From: Roseovarius pelagicus
Lineage (GTDB): Bacteria; Pseudomonadota; Alphaproteobacteria; Rhodobacterales; Rhodobacteraceae
DNA: 64,000 nucleotides
Direction: 5' to 3'
Assembly: GCF_025639885.1 (NCBI RefSeq)
Contig: NZ_CP106738.1
Coordinates: forward strand, 2,294,001-2,358,000
In this document: positions 1 through 8,109 of the stretch, one piece after another
Position numbering within the stretch: the first letter of the stretch is position 1
How the letters are laid out: each line of letters begins with the position of its first letter
Notes under the pieces: model-generated
What the model was told of the DNA's origin: nothing
Seen by the model: the letters and a program-made list of their open reading frames with translations, nothing else
The model's database searches: none
Translations under genes and position numbers: made by a program

Positions 1-1950
1 TCGCTGGACGAAAAATCGCGCAACGTGACATTCACCGACGAGGGTAACGAGTATCTGGAAAAGCTGCTCGTCGAACGCGAAATTCTGCCCGAGGATCAAT
101 CGCTCTATGATCCCGAGAGCACGACCATCGTGCACCACGTCAATCAGGGCCTGCGTGCGCACAAAATGTTCACCAAGGACAAGGACTATATCGTTCGAGA
201 CAACGAAGTGGTGCTGATCGACGAATTTACCGGGCGGATGATGTCCGGGCGGCGTCTGTCTGATGGGTTGCATCAGGCGATCGAGGCCAAAGAGGGCTGC
301 GATATCAAGCCTGAGAACGTGACGCTGGCACAGGTGACGTTCCAGAACTATTTCCGCCTTTATGACAAGCTGGCCGGCATGACCGGGACCGCCGCGACAG
401 AGGCCGAGGAATTTGCCGAGATTTATGGCCTTGGCGTTGTCGAAGTGCCCACAAACAAGCCCATCGCGCGTATCGACAAGGATGATGCCGTCTACCGGAC
501 CACTGCGGAGAAGTACAAAGCGGTGATCAAGGCAATCGAGAAGGCGCAGGAAAAAGGCCAGCCGACCTTGGTCGGCACCACATCCATCGAGAAATCCGAA
601 TTGCTCAGCCAGATGTTGACGGAAGCGAATGTGCCGCACAACGTCCTGAATGCGCGCCAACACGAACAAGAGGCGCAGATCGTCGGTGATGCAGGCAAGC
701 TGGGCGCAGTGACCATTGCGACCAACATGGCCGGGCGCGGCACCGATATCAAACTGGGCGGTAACTTCGAAATGAAGGTGCTGGAAGCGATTGCTGCCGA
801 TCCGGACGGTGATGCAGACGCAATCCGTGCCAAAATTGAGGCCGGGCATACTGCTGATGAGCAAGCCGTGATCGAAGCGGGCGGGCTGTTTGTGCTGGCC
901 ACCGAACGGCACGAAAGCCGCAGGATCGATAACCAGCTGCGCGGCCGGTCAGGCCGTCAGGGTGATCCGGGTAAATCGGCGTTCTTCTTGTCGCTCGACG
1001 ACGATCTGATGCGCATTTTCGGTTCCGAACGGCTGGAAAAGGTGCTGTCGGGTCTGGGTATGAAAGAGGATGAGGCGATCATTCACCCTTGGGTGAACAA
1101 ATCACTGGAACGCGCACAGGCCAAAGTCGAGGGCCGCAACTTTGACATCCGCAAGCAGCTGTTGAAATTCGACGATGTGATGAATGAGCAGCGCAAGGTG
1201 ATCTTTAAGCAACGGCTCGATATCATGCGCGCTGCCGACCTGTCCGACATCGTAAAGGACATGCGCGGCGAGGTGATCGATGATCTGGTAGATCAGTACA
1301 TGCCGCCAAAGTCCTATGCCGAGCAGTGGGATATGACCGGGCTGCATGCCGCATTGGTTGAACAGCTGAATATGGATCTGCCGGTGCAGGCCTGGGCCGA
1401 CGAAGAAGGTGTCGACGACGAAGACATATCTGAGCGGATTGAGAAGGCCGCGAACGAGATGATGGCGCAAAAGGCATCTCAGTTCGGCCCGACCAACATG
1501 CGGCTGGTAGAAAAACAGATCCTGCTGCAAACCATCGACAGCAACTGGCGTGAGCATCTGCTGACGCTAGAGCATTTGCGCAGCGTCGTTGGCTTTCGTG
1601 GGTATGCGCAACGCGATCCTCTGAACGAATACAAGAACGAGGCGTTCCAGTTGTTCGAGACGATGCTCGACAGCTTGCGCCAGACGGTGACTCAGCAACT
1701 GTCGCAGGTGCGCCCCATGTCCGAAGAGGACCGCAAGGCGATCATGGACCAGATGGCCCAGCAGCAGGCTGCGCTAGAGGCCCAGACCGATGCCGCAGAG
1801 ACATCCGAGGAAGCCCAGCAAGTGTCGGAAGACGCCGCGCCGGGGTTTGATGAAAACGATCCCACGACATGGGGCAACCCCGGTCGAAACGCCATGTGCC
1901 CCTGTGGGTCGGGTAAAAAATTCAAACATTGTCATGGTCGGCTGGCATAA
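1..1950 (+). CDS. secA: Protein translocase subunit SecA, C-terminal part (5' end outside window)
   Basis: SecA is the cytoplasmic ATPase motor that drives preproteins through SecYEG. The reading frame is open from base 1, so the gene starts upstream of the window and 649 residues are visible. Visible helicase motor motifs include [22 protein letters not shown] and the arginine-finger region [13 protein letters not shown]. They are followed by the helical scaffold region and the segment [18 protein letters not shown]. The tail ends in a zinc-binding motif, [14 protein letters not shown], with pattern C-x-C-x8-C-H, which in SecA binds SecB and phospholipid. An acidic, Ala/Gln-rich linker precedes the zinc finger, as in other alphaproteobacteria. 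A hairpin follows about 55 bases downstream. Confidence 0.97.
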   Translation, partial: SLDEKSRNVTFTDEGNEYLEKLLVEREILPEDQSLYDPESTTIVHHVNQGLRAHKMFTKDKDYIVRDNEVVLIDEFTGRMMSGRRLSDGLHQAIEAKEGCDIKPENVTLAQVTFQNYFRLYDKLAGMTGTAATEAEEFAEIYGLGVVEVPTNKPIARIDKDDAVYRTTAEKYKAVIKAIEKAQEKGQPTLVGTTSIEKSELLSQMLTEANVPHNVLNARQHEQEAQIVGDAGKLGAVTIATNMAGRGTDIKLGGNFEMKVLEAIAADPDGDADAIRAKIEAGHTADEQAVIEAGGLFVLATERHESRRIDNQLRGRSGRQGDPGKSAFFLSLDDDLMRIFGSERLEKVLSGLGMKEDEAIIHPWVNKSLERAQAKVEGRNFDIRKQLLKFDDVMNEQRKVIFKQRLDIMRAADLSDIVKDMRGEVIDDLVDQYMPPKSYAEQWDMTGLHAALVEQLNMDLPVQAWADEEGVDDEDISERIEKAANEMMAQKASQFGPTNMRLVEKQILLQTIDSNWREHLLTLEHLRSVVGFRGYAQRDPLNEYKNEAFQLFETMLDSLRQTVTQQLSQVRPMSEEDRKAIMDQMAQQQAALEAQTDAAETSEEAQQVSEDAAPGFDENDPTTWGNPGRNAMCPCGSGKKFKHCHGRLA

Positions 1951-2005
1951 CGTCTGCCGATCCAATCTGACTAAAATCAGCCGTAAACGCCGTATTCTGG
2001 CCTAA

Positions 2006-2040
2006 ATGACTCCGCTCCGGGGTCATAAGGCTGCCGTTTT
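2006..2040 (+). terminator. Hairpin downstream of secA, possible terminator
   Basis: Bases 2006-2014 and 2018-2026 form a 9-bp stem with one T-G wobble and a CTC loop. A short run of four T lies at 2037-2040, but it is 10 bases after the stem instead of directly behind it. It lies between secA and the next plus-strand gene, so it could end secA transcription or act as a weak attenuator. Confidence 0.4.
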
Positions 2041-2093
2041 GTGTGTCTAGGTATTCTTCCGTAACCGAAATTCTCGGTGTGGGAGTGCAGAGC

Positions 2094-3134
2094 ATGTCAA
2101 AGATCAAACTGATGGCAATCGGATGCGGAACACTGGCAGTCGCGCTGGTGGTTGGGCATTTCATTCAGAACAACGGTAATTCAGCTCGGATCATGGCGCA
2201 CTCTGTGCCGCAGGCGCCCAAGGTCGCCGAAGCGCCAGTAGATGTAAAAGCACAAGAAATGATTTCGGTCGCCGATCTGGCAGAGGCAGCGAGTGCGCTT
2301 GATATCAATGCGATCACCCATACTTCGGCCCTGCCGACAGCGCCTGATGCGATTCTTGATGTGGCAGCCCTGCCGAGTGAGCCAGTCACGCTGGCCTCTG
2401 CCGAAGTGGAACCGATCACCAAAATGCCGCTCGAAGAGCCGACTCCGGCTTTTGGCTGTGACTATGTGCTGAGTGCTGAAGCCGCTGCCGGAGCGATGGT
2501 AGCACTGAAGCTGGATGTGCCGTGTATGCCGAACGAACGGTTTACCCTGCATCACAACGGCTTGATGATTACCGAAGTGACGGGCGAGGATGGCACGATC
2601 AAGATGACGGTGCCCGCACTTAGCGCAGCAGCGACCTTTATCGTGGCCTTTCCTAATGGTGAAGGGGCCGTTGCCAACGCGACAGTTGACTCGCTTGAAT
2701 ATTACGATCGCGTCGCGTTGCAGTGGGAAGGCGACAGCGGCCTGCAAGTGCATGCAATGGAATATGGTGCCGAATACGGTGATGCGGGTCATGTCTGGGC
2801 TGATGCCCCGCATGATCTGAGCCAAGCGGTCGGTGGGCAGGGCGGATTCCTGACCCGTTTGGGCGCAGGTGATTTGCCAAACGCCTATCAGGCCGAGATC
2901 TATACCTTCCCCAGCAGCCTGGCAGCACGGGGTGGTGACGTGCATTTGCAAGTCGAAGCGCAGGTCACACGCGACAATTGTGGTCGTGATGTCGAGGCCC
3001 AATCCATTCAGGTTCAGCCCGATGGTGTATTCAAGGTGCAGACCCTGACACTGGCGATGCCAGAATGTAATGCGGTTGGTGACTTTCTGGTGTTGAAAAA
3101 CTTGCTGAATGACCTGAAGATCGCGCAGAACTAA
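2094..3134 (+). CDS. Secreted or membrane-anchored hypothetical protein, 346 aa
   Basis: I do not recognise a named family. The ATG at 2094 is chosen because GGGAG lies about 8 bases upstream and the protein then begins with a signal-anchor-like segment (MSKIKLMAIG followed by a hydrophobic stretch to about residue 22). An Ala/Pro/Val-rich region of about 100 residues follows. Four cysteines lie in the mature part (FGCDYVL, VPCMPNE, RDNCGRD, MPECNAV) and could form two disulfides in the periplasm. The body looks beta-rich. It ends 23 bases before the OmpA-type gene, so the two may be co-transcribed. Such genes next to secA are sometimes labelled 'translocase' in roseobacters, but nothing here supports a transport role. 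Confidence 0.7.
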   Translation: MSKIKLMAIGCGTLAVALVVGHFIQNNGNSARIMAHSVPQAPKVAEAPVDVKAQEMISVADLAEAASALDINAITHTSALPTAPDAILDVAALPSEPVTLASAEVEPITKMPLEEPTPAFGCDYVLSAEAAAGAMVALKLDVPCMPNERFTLHHNGLMITEVTGEDGTIKMTVPALSAAATFIVAFPNGEGAVANATVDSLEYYDRVALQWEGDSGLQVHAMEYGAEYGDAGHVWADAPHDLSQAVGGQGGFLTRLGAGDLPNAYQAEIYTFPSSLAARGGDVHLQVEAQVTRDNCGRDVEAQSIQVQPDGVFKVQTLTLAMPECNAVGDFLVLKNLLNDLKIAQN

Positions 3135-3157
3135 TTCGCAGCGACCGGGGTACATAA

Positions 3158-4717
3158 ATGACTTGGGTGCGTGCGGCGATTTTCGCCGCACTTTTTCTGT
3201 TTGGGGCCGCGTTTTCTGCATTGGCGCAGGACGTCACTTTGACGTCGCGCGATGGGGCTGTTGAGATTTCTGGCAATTTGCTGGGTTTTGACGGCGAGTT
3301 TTATCGCGTCGATACGATTTATGGTGAACTGACGGTTGATGGCTCTGGTGTGCTGTGTGCCGGGCCGGGCTGTCCCAGCCTATCGGATTACGTGGCCGAG
3401 TTGCGCGTGTCGGGTGCGCCGACGATTGGTCAGGTCCTGATGCCTGCGCTGATAGAGGCGTTTGCGCTGAAAAGCGGGCTAGAGCTGGCGCGCCATACCG
3501 AAGACGACCGGCGGGCGGTCTATACACTGTCGGATCGCGACAGCGATGTGCCGCGCGGGCGTTTCTACTTTCACCTTACCAATCCAGACGAAGGCTTTGC
3601 CGATCTGCTGGCGGATGAGGCCGATATCGTGATGTCCCTGCGAGAGGTGCGACCTGCCGAGGTGCGGCTGGGCATAGATGCGGGGCTGGGCGATCTGACC
3701 GATGCGCGGCGCAGCCGGGTTCTGGCGCTTGATGCGTTGGTGCCGCTGGTCGCGGCCGAAAACGATGTGACCGCGATAACCGCACCGCAGCTGGCCAAGG
3801 TACTGACCGGGGAAATCGACAACTGGGCGGACCTTGGCGGCCCAGATGCCCCGATTGCTGTGCATCTGCATGATTCGCGCAGTGGTTTAGGACAGGCAAC
3901 AGAGGATCAGATGACCGGAGGACGGGCGGCAGGCCTGTTGCCGGGTGCAGTCCGGCACGGAGATGGTGTGGCGTTGGCCGCGGCCGTTGCGCGTGATCCT
4001 TTCGCGCTTGGCGTTGGCAGCAGATCGGAAAAGGGGCTGACATTCGAGCTGGCACTGAAGGGTGCCTGCGGCTTTTCCATGCGGGCCACGCGCCGCGCGG
4101 TCAAAACCGAGGATTATCCGCTGTCTGCGCCAATGTTCCTTTACCTGCCGGCGCGCCGTTTTCCCAAACTGGTGCGCGAATTTTTGGCATTTACCCGTGA
4201 TCCGGCGGCGCAGCTTGTGGTGAGGCGTGCCGGGTTCGTCGATCAGCTGCCCGAAGAGATCGAGATAGACGCCCAAGGCGATCGATTTGCCAATGCGGTG
4301 ATGCAGGCAGGGGACGAGGTGACGCTGGCAGAATTGCAGGACATGGTACGCACCCTTGCGCCACTTAAACGGCTAAGCACAACCTTTCGGTTCGAACCGG
4401 GGTCGATCCGGCTGGATGCGCAATCGCGTTCGAATGTGGCACAGCTGGCTCGCGCGTTGGAGAGCGGATTCTATGACGGGCGTCGCATGGTCTTTGTCGG
4501 CTTCAGCGACGGTGAAGGATCGGCCCGGATCAATCAGCAGATCGCCGAGCGACGGGCCACGGCCGTGCGGGATGCCGTGCTGCGCCGGGCAGAGACACTG
4601 AATCCGGCGCGGTTGCAGGTAGAGATAAAGGCCTTTGGCGAAGCGATGCCGATGGCCTGTGACGATAGCGAATGGGGTCGTCGCGCCAACCGCCGGGTCG
4701 AAATCTGGGTGCGCTGA
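3158..4717 (+). CDS. Periplasmic phosphate-binding-like protein fused to OmpA domain
   Basis: This 519-residue protein starts with a clear signal peptide (hydrophobic core, then SALAQD with likely cleavage after ALA, near residue 23). Residues about 75-370 resemble a PstS-type substrate-binding fold, with an AGPGC segment, LVPLVAAEN and a later VLTGEIDNWADLGG segment typical of phosphate-binding-like proteins. Residues about 410-519 are an OmpA/MotB C-terminal peptidoglycan-binding domain, shown by VGFSDGEGS, NQQIAERRATAVRDAVL and the final RRANRRVEIWV. By family knowledge such fusions are periplasmic and tethered to the cell wall. The ligand cannot be read from sequence. No ABC permease or ATPase genes are adjacent, so it is unlikely to be an ordinary transporter subunit. 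Confidence 0.85.
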   Translation: MTWVRAAIFAALFLFGAAFSALAQDVTLTSRDGAVEISGNLLGFDGEFYRVDTIYGELTVDGSGVLCAGPGCPSLSDYVAELRVSGAPTIGQVLMPALIEAFALKSGLELARHTEDDRRAVYTLSDRDSDVPRGRFYFHLTNPDEGFADLLADEADIVMSLREVRPAEVRLGIDAGLGDLTDARRSRVLALDALVPLVAAENDVTAITAPQLAKVLTGEIDNWADLGGPDAPIAVHLHDSRSGLGQATEDQMTGGRAAGLLPGAVRHGDGVALAAAVARDPFALGVGSRSEKGLTFELALKGACGFSMRATRRAVKTEDYPLSAPMFLYLPARRFPKLVREFLAFTRDPAAQLVVRRAGFVDQLPEEIEIDAQGDRFANAVMQAGDEVTLAELQDMVRTLAPLKRLSTTFRFEPGSIRLDAQSRSNVAQLARALESGFYDGRRMVFVGFSDGEGSARINQQIAERRATAVRDAVLRRAETLNPARLQVEIKAFGEAMPMACDDSEWGRRANRRVEIWVR

Positions 4718-4735
4718 CAGCGCGATTTCGAGGTG

Positions 4736-4768
4736 TCGGTATCACGTCGGTATCCTGTCGGTATTGTG
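4736..4768. repeat. Three 11-bp tandem repeats, unit TCGGTATNNNG
   Basis: Three consecutive 11-base units start at 4736, 4747 and 4758, each beginning TCGGTAT. A fourth, degenerate unit starts at 4769. They lie between the convergent 3' ends of the OmpA-type gene and radC. The same unit with the same spacing occurs four times at 53455-53498. The 11-base period is close to one DNA helical turn. Confidence 0.8.
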
Positions 4769-4794
4769 TAGGTGCCAACTAAGGCTGAGGGTGG

Positions 4795-5559
4795 TCACAG
4801 ATACCCCTCGCTGCGAAAGCTGAGTTCGCATGACTTCCCGATAATCAGGTGGTCGTGCAGGGTGATGCCCATGACCTGCGCCGCATCTGCGATCTGTCTG
4901 GTCATGTCGATATCGCTTTGCGACGGGGTGGGGTCGCCCGACGGGTGATTATGCACCAGAATCAGTGCCGAGGCGTTCAGTTCGAGCGCGCGCTTGACCA
5001 CTTCGCGGGGGTAGACGGGTACATGGTCGACCGTGCCATTGGCCTGTTCCTCGTCCGCGATAAGCGTGTTTTTCGTATCAAGGAAAAACAGGCGAAACTG
5101 TTCCGTTCCACGGTGCGCCATCTTGGTGTGGCAGTAATCCAGCAATGCGTCCCAACTGGATATCACCTGCCGCCGCATGATCCGGGCGCGCGCCAATCGT
5201 TGGCTGGCGGCCTCTACGATCTTGAGTTCGGTCACCACAGCATCGCCGACGCCGGACACTTCGCACAGGCGCACCGGGCTTGCCGATATGACACCGTTGA
5301 AGTCGCCGAAGGTATCGAGCAGGGATCGCGCCAAAGGTTTCACATCTCTCCGCGGGATTGCGCGGAACAGGACCAGTTCCAGAAGTTCGTAGTCCGGTAT
5401 TGCCTGCGCTCCACCGAGTCGGAATCGTTCACGTAGGCGCGCCCGGTGGTCGCGGATGTATGAGGGTTGTTTTGATATCGCGGGCTTGCAAGTCTGTACC
5501 ACCTCATCACCGCCAAAGAGTGGCAGAGGGGATTCGGCAAAATGCGAGAAACGGGCCAT
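4795..5559 (-). CDS. radC: RadC family JAB-domain protein
   Basis: This 254-residue protein has the RadC layout. An N-terminal helix-hairpin-helix-like region (residues about 30-125, including PDYELLELVL and VSGVGDAVV) is followed by an MPN/JAB domain (about 130-254). The JAMM metal signature is present: HNHPSGDPTPSQSD, with an upstream glutamate in the conserved position. Family members were once called DNA repair proteins, but that function is doubtful and the real activity is unknown. It faces the OmpA-type gene convergently with the 11-bp repeat array in between. The ATG at 5559 gives the usual family length. Confidence 0.93.
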   Translation of the reverse strand: MARFSHFAESPLPLFGGDEVVQTCKPAISKQPSYIRDHRARLRERFRLGGAQAIPDYELLELVLFRAIPRRDVKPLARSLLDTFGDFNGVISASPVRLCEVSGVGDAVVTELKIVEAASQRLARARIMRRQVISSWDALLDYCHTKMAHRGTEQFRLFFLDTKNTLIADEEQANGTVDHVPVYPREVVKRALELNASALILVHNHPSGDPTPSQSDIDMTRQIADAAQVMGITLHDHLIIGKSCELSFRSEGYL

Positions 5560-5602
5560 GATCCGAATGTGGCGCGCGGTTGGTTAAGGACGGGTTAATC
5601 AG

Positions 5603-5616
5603 GCCGTTTAAACGGC
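5603..5616. promoter_or_regulatory. 14-bp perfect palindrome in the radC upstream region
   Basis: GCCGTTTAAACGGC is a perfect inverted repeat 44 bases upstream of the radC ATG, in the 246-base gap between divergent radC and the plus-strand gene at 5806. Its position fits an operator or promoter-proximal element. The rest of this gap shows no gene. Confidence 0.3.
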
Positions 5617-5805
5617 TTATCCCATGTCGCCAAACGGGAAGCCCTGTCTGCACGACGGTTCAGCCCGGCTATGGGACTCCGGCCATGAAACTGTCGCGCT
5701 GCTGCCGTTTGCCCGCCCACCCGTCCCGGTGACAGGCATTGAAATCACCGGGCCATTGGCTGCATAGAGAACGTGTGCCCACACCGGAATCAAAGGAACT
5801 CCCCC

Positions 5806-6225
5806 ATGATGGACCCGCGCAAGATCACCGACAGTTTTACTGTTTCGCCACAGATCGAGGTCGAGGATATTTCTGCAATTGCCGACGCAGGCTATCGATC
5901 GATTCTGTGCAACCGCCCGGATAACGAGGAAATCGGACAATGCGGTTGCGATGCGATTGAGACGGCGGCAAAGGCTGCCGGATTGGCCTACCGCGCAGTG
6001 CCGATCACGTCAGGTCAGGTCAGCCAGACAGATTTGGCCGATTTTCGTGCGGCGCTAGATGAAATGCCTGCACCGATCTTGGCATACTGCCGAACCGGAA
6101 CACGTTGTACGATGCTGTGGAGCATCGCACAGATGGATCATATGGAACCCGCAGAGATCGTCGCGGCGGCGGCGGAGGCAGGGTATGACATGTCTGGCCT
6201 CGTGGCGCAGATGACCCGAGGCTAG
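5806..6225 (+). CDS. TIGR01244-type rhodanese-loop / phosphatase-like protein
   Basis: This 139-residue protein resembles the TIGR01244 (beta-lactamase hydrolase-like, sulfurtransferase or phosphatase) family. The key motif is AYCRTGTRC, a cysteine followed by a short Gly/Thr-rich loop and Arg, like a rhodanese active-site loop. FTVSPQIEVEDISAIADAGY near the N-terminus is also typical. Related domains are often fused to ETHE1-like persulfide dioxygenases in sulfide metabolism, but here it stands alone. The ATG at 5806 is preferred over an upstream GTG because AAGGA lies 8 bases before it. The next gene starts 4 bases after the stop, which suggests an operon. Confidence 0.8.
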   Translation: MMDPRKITDSFTVSPQIEVEDISAIADAGYRSILCNRPDNEEIGQCGCDAIETAAKAAGLAYRAVPITSGQVSQTDLADFRAALDEMPAPILAYCRTGTRCTMLWSIAQMDHMEPAEIVAAAAEAGYDMSGLVAQMTRG

Positions 6226-6229
6226 GCAG

Positions 6230-6949
6230 ATGGCGCTGTGGCTGGCCTACGGACCTGATGATGTCGGGGTGCGTGTGTGTCTGATGGAGGGCAAAGCTCT
6301 GCAAGGTCAGAGCCTGCATCCAGATACCGACGACGCGCTGGCCGCAGTCGTGGACCAAGACCGAACCAAGGTGCGCATCGGCGGGACCACACCGCAGGCT
6401 GTGCCGGTTGCTGTGATGCCGACCTCGACAGATGGTGTGCCCATAGCGACGCAAGAGGCGCCACCCGACGCGTTGGGCGGTTGGGCGCGGCTGCGGATCG
6501 CAGGTGTATTGTCGTCGCGCCCGAACTGGGACGGTGTGGTGGTGGATGTGCGAGATCAGATCACACATTGGGTGCATGTCAGTGCCGGCGAAATCGTGAG
6601 CTTGCAGGGGTTTGCTACAGGTCGTCTGGTGTCGGCATTGGGTGGTAATGCCGAGGCGGCGCCTGATGCAGTAGAACAGACTCTATCACGGCCTGAAAAG
6701 CTTGCCGCTCACCTGCATACTGCCTCACTTGGTGGGGATATGCGGGCCCTGACAGGCCACCTGATCGGGGCCGAAATTGCCGCGGCGAAACCGTATTGGC
6801 TGGGGCAAGAGGTCATTGTCGTTGCCGAGAGATCGGCGCTCGTCCAGACGTTGCAGTATCAAGGTACGTCAGTCGACGAGGCTATGCCGCAGGACATGCT
6901 GGTTCGTGGGCTTGCAGCGTTTGCTGATGCCGCGGGCTATCTGGACTGA
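6230..6949 (+). CDS. 2-keto-3-deoxygalactonokinase-like protein, probably catalytically degenerate
   Basis: The C-terminal half matches the DgoK family pattern: LTGHLIGAEIAAAKPYWLG, followed by a short beta-alpha end. The middle GEIVSLQGFATGRLVSAL also aligns with the family. The N-terminal phosphate-binding segment, normally rich in D-x-G-T-T-N, reads MALWLAYGPDDVGVRVCLM. The substrate segment usually written GTHSKW reads DVRDQITHW. At 239 residues it is also shorter than the roughly 290-330 usual for DgoK. I therefore infer a DgoK-fold protein that may not be a kinase. It follows the TIGR01244 gene by 4 bases. No galactonate or KDPGal aldolase gene is nearby. Confidence 0.6.
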   Translation: MALWLAYGPDDVGVRVCLMEGKALQGQSLHPDTDDALAAVVDQDRTKVRIGGTTPQAVPVAVMPTSTDGVPIATQEAPPDALGGWARLRIAGVLSSRPNWDGVVVDVRDQITHWVHVSAGEIVSLQGFATGRLVSALGGNAEAAPDAVEQTLSRPEKLAAHLHTASLGGDMRALTGHLIGAEIAAAKPYWLGQEVIVVAERSALVQTLQYQGTSVDEAMPQDMLVRGLAAFADAAGYLD

Positions 6950-7071
6950 TCACAGCATTTCCTCGTTCCAGAAATACTCAGACCCCCGACACGCGCCGCG
7001 CATGCCATCGCTTGCCTATTTTGTGGCTGCATGACACGCTGATTGCAAAGATCGGCGGCAGGAAGAACGCG

Positions 7072-8061
7072 ATGCAGACCCGAAAGCCAACAGATCAAGC
7101 GCAGCTGCCCCAAGCTTTGGCGGCTCGGAATGATGGCATTGCGCTGGACCTTGCATGGGTCCGCAGCGTGCAAGCGAATACCTCATCTATTGAACGCCGT
7201 GTCGCGACCTTACCCGGACGGCGCAGCGTTAAGAAGCAGTATCAGGCCGCGTGGCTCTGTCGTGCGATCAGCTGTATCGATCTGACGACGCTGGCCGGAG
7301 ATGACACCGCAGGCCGGGTGCGGCGCCTGTGCGCCAAGGCGCGCCAACCGGTGCGTGCCGATCTGCTGGGTGCGCTGGGGATGGAGGGGCTGCATGTCGG
7401 TGCGGTCTGCGTCTATCACGACATGGTCGACACAGCGGTAGAGGCGCTGGCGGGCAGCGGCATCCCGGTCGCAGCCGTTTCGACGGGGTTCCCAGCGGGT
7501 TTGTCACCTTTTGCACTGCGGCTGGCCGAGATCGAGGCCAGCGTCGCAATGGGTGCCGCAGAGATTGATATCGTAATCTCGCGTCGTCATGTGCTGACCG
7601 GCAACTGGGGCGCGCTATACGACGAAATGGCGGCCTTTCGCGCAGCCTGCGGCCCGGCGCATGTCAAAGCGATCCTTGCCACCGGAGAACTGGGAAGTTT
7701 GCGCAATGTGGCGCGCGCCAGCTTGGTTTGCATGATGGCGGGGGCGGATTTCATCAAGACATCGACAGGCAAGGAGCCGGTGAATGCTACTTTGCCTGTG
7801 ACATTGGTCATGTTGCGCGCGATCAGAGACTATTACAGCCAAACAGGCGTCAAAGTTGGGTACAAACCTGCGGGGGGAATATCCAAGGCCAAGGACGTGC
7901 TGATCTATCTGAGCCTGATCAAGGAAGAGTTGGGCGATGATTGGCTCGACGCTGCGCTGTTCCGGTTTGGGGCCTCGTCACTGCTGGGCGATATTGAGCG
8001 GCAATTAGAGCATCACGTAAGTGGAGCATACTCGGCAGGGTGGCGACATGCGATGGGATAA
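7072..8061 (+). CDS. deoC: Deoxyribose-phosphate aldolase
   Basis: DeoC cleaves 2-deoxyribose 5-phosphate to acetaldehyde and glyceraldehyde 3-phosphate. This 329-residue protein is of the long type. Visible active-site segments are HVKAILATGEL with the proton-relay lysine region and DFIKTSTGK with the Schiff-base lysine. VGYKPAGGI supplies the second lysine near the phosphate site. The ATG at 7072 is chosen because AGGAAG lies 6 bases upstream. The aldehyde dehydrogenase gene follows about 50 bases later on the same strand and can oxidise the acetaldehyde, so the two probably form a deoxynucleoside-salvage unit. The first about 45 residues are an extension not needed for the barrel. Confidence 0.93.
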   Translation: MQTRKPTDQAQLPQALAARNDGIALDLAWVRSVQANTSSIERRVATLPGRRSVKKQYQAAWLCRAISCIDLTTLAGDDTAGRVRRLCAKARQPVRADLLGALGMEGLHVGAVCVYHDMVDTAVEALAGSGIPVAAVSTGFPAGLSPFALRLAEIEASVAMGAAEIDIVISRRHVLTGNWGALYDEMAAFRAACGPAHVKAILATGELGSLRNVARASLVCMMAGADFIKTSTGKEPVNATLPVTLVMLRAIRDYYSQTGVKVGYKPAGGISKAKDVLIYLSLIKEELGDDWLDAALFRFGASSLLGDIERQLEHHVSGAYSAGWRHAMG

Positions 8062-8109
8062 GCTGTGCCGGAAGGGGCGACAGATGCGTATATGGACCGA
8101 GAAGAAGAC

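Noticed and set aside
2181..3221. 346-codon minus-strand open frame opposite the secreted hypothetical protein
   Set aside because: It is rich in His, Arg and Gln without any family motif and mirrors the codon bias of the plus-strand gene, which has an SD and a signal segment.
4849..5436. 195-codon plus-strand frame inside radC
   Set aside because: It is antisense to the RadC JAMM domain and has no recognisable feature.
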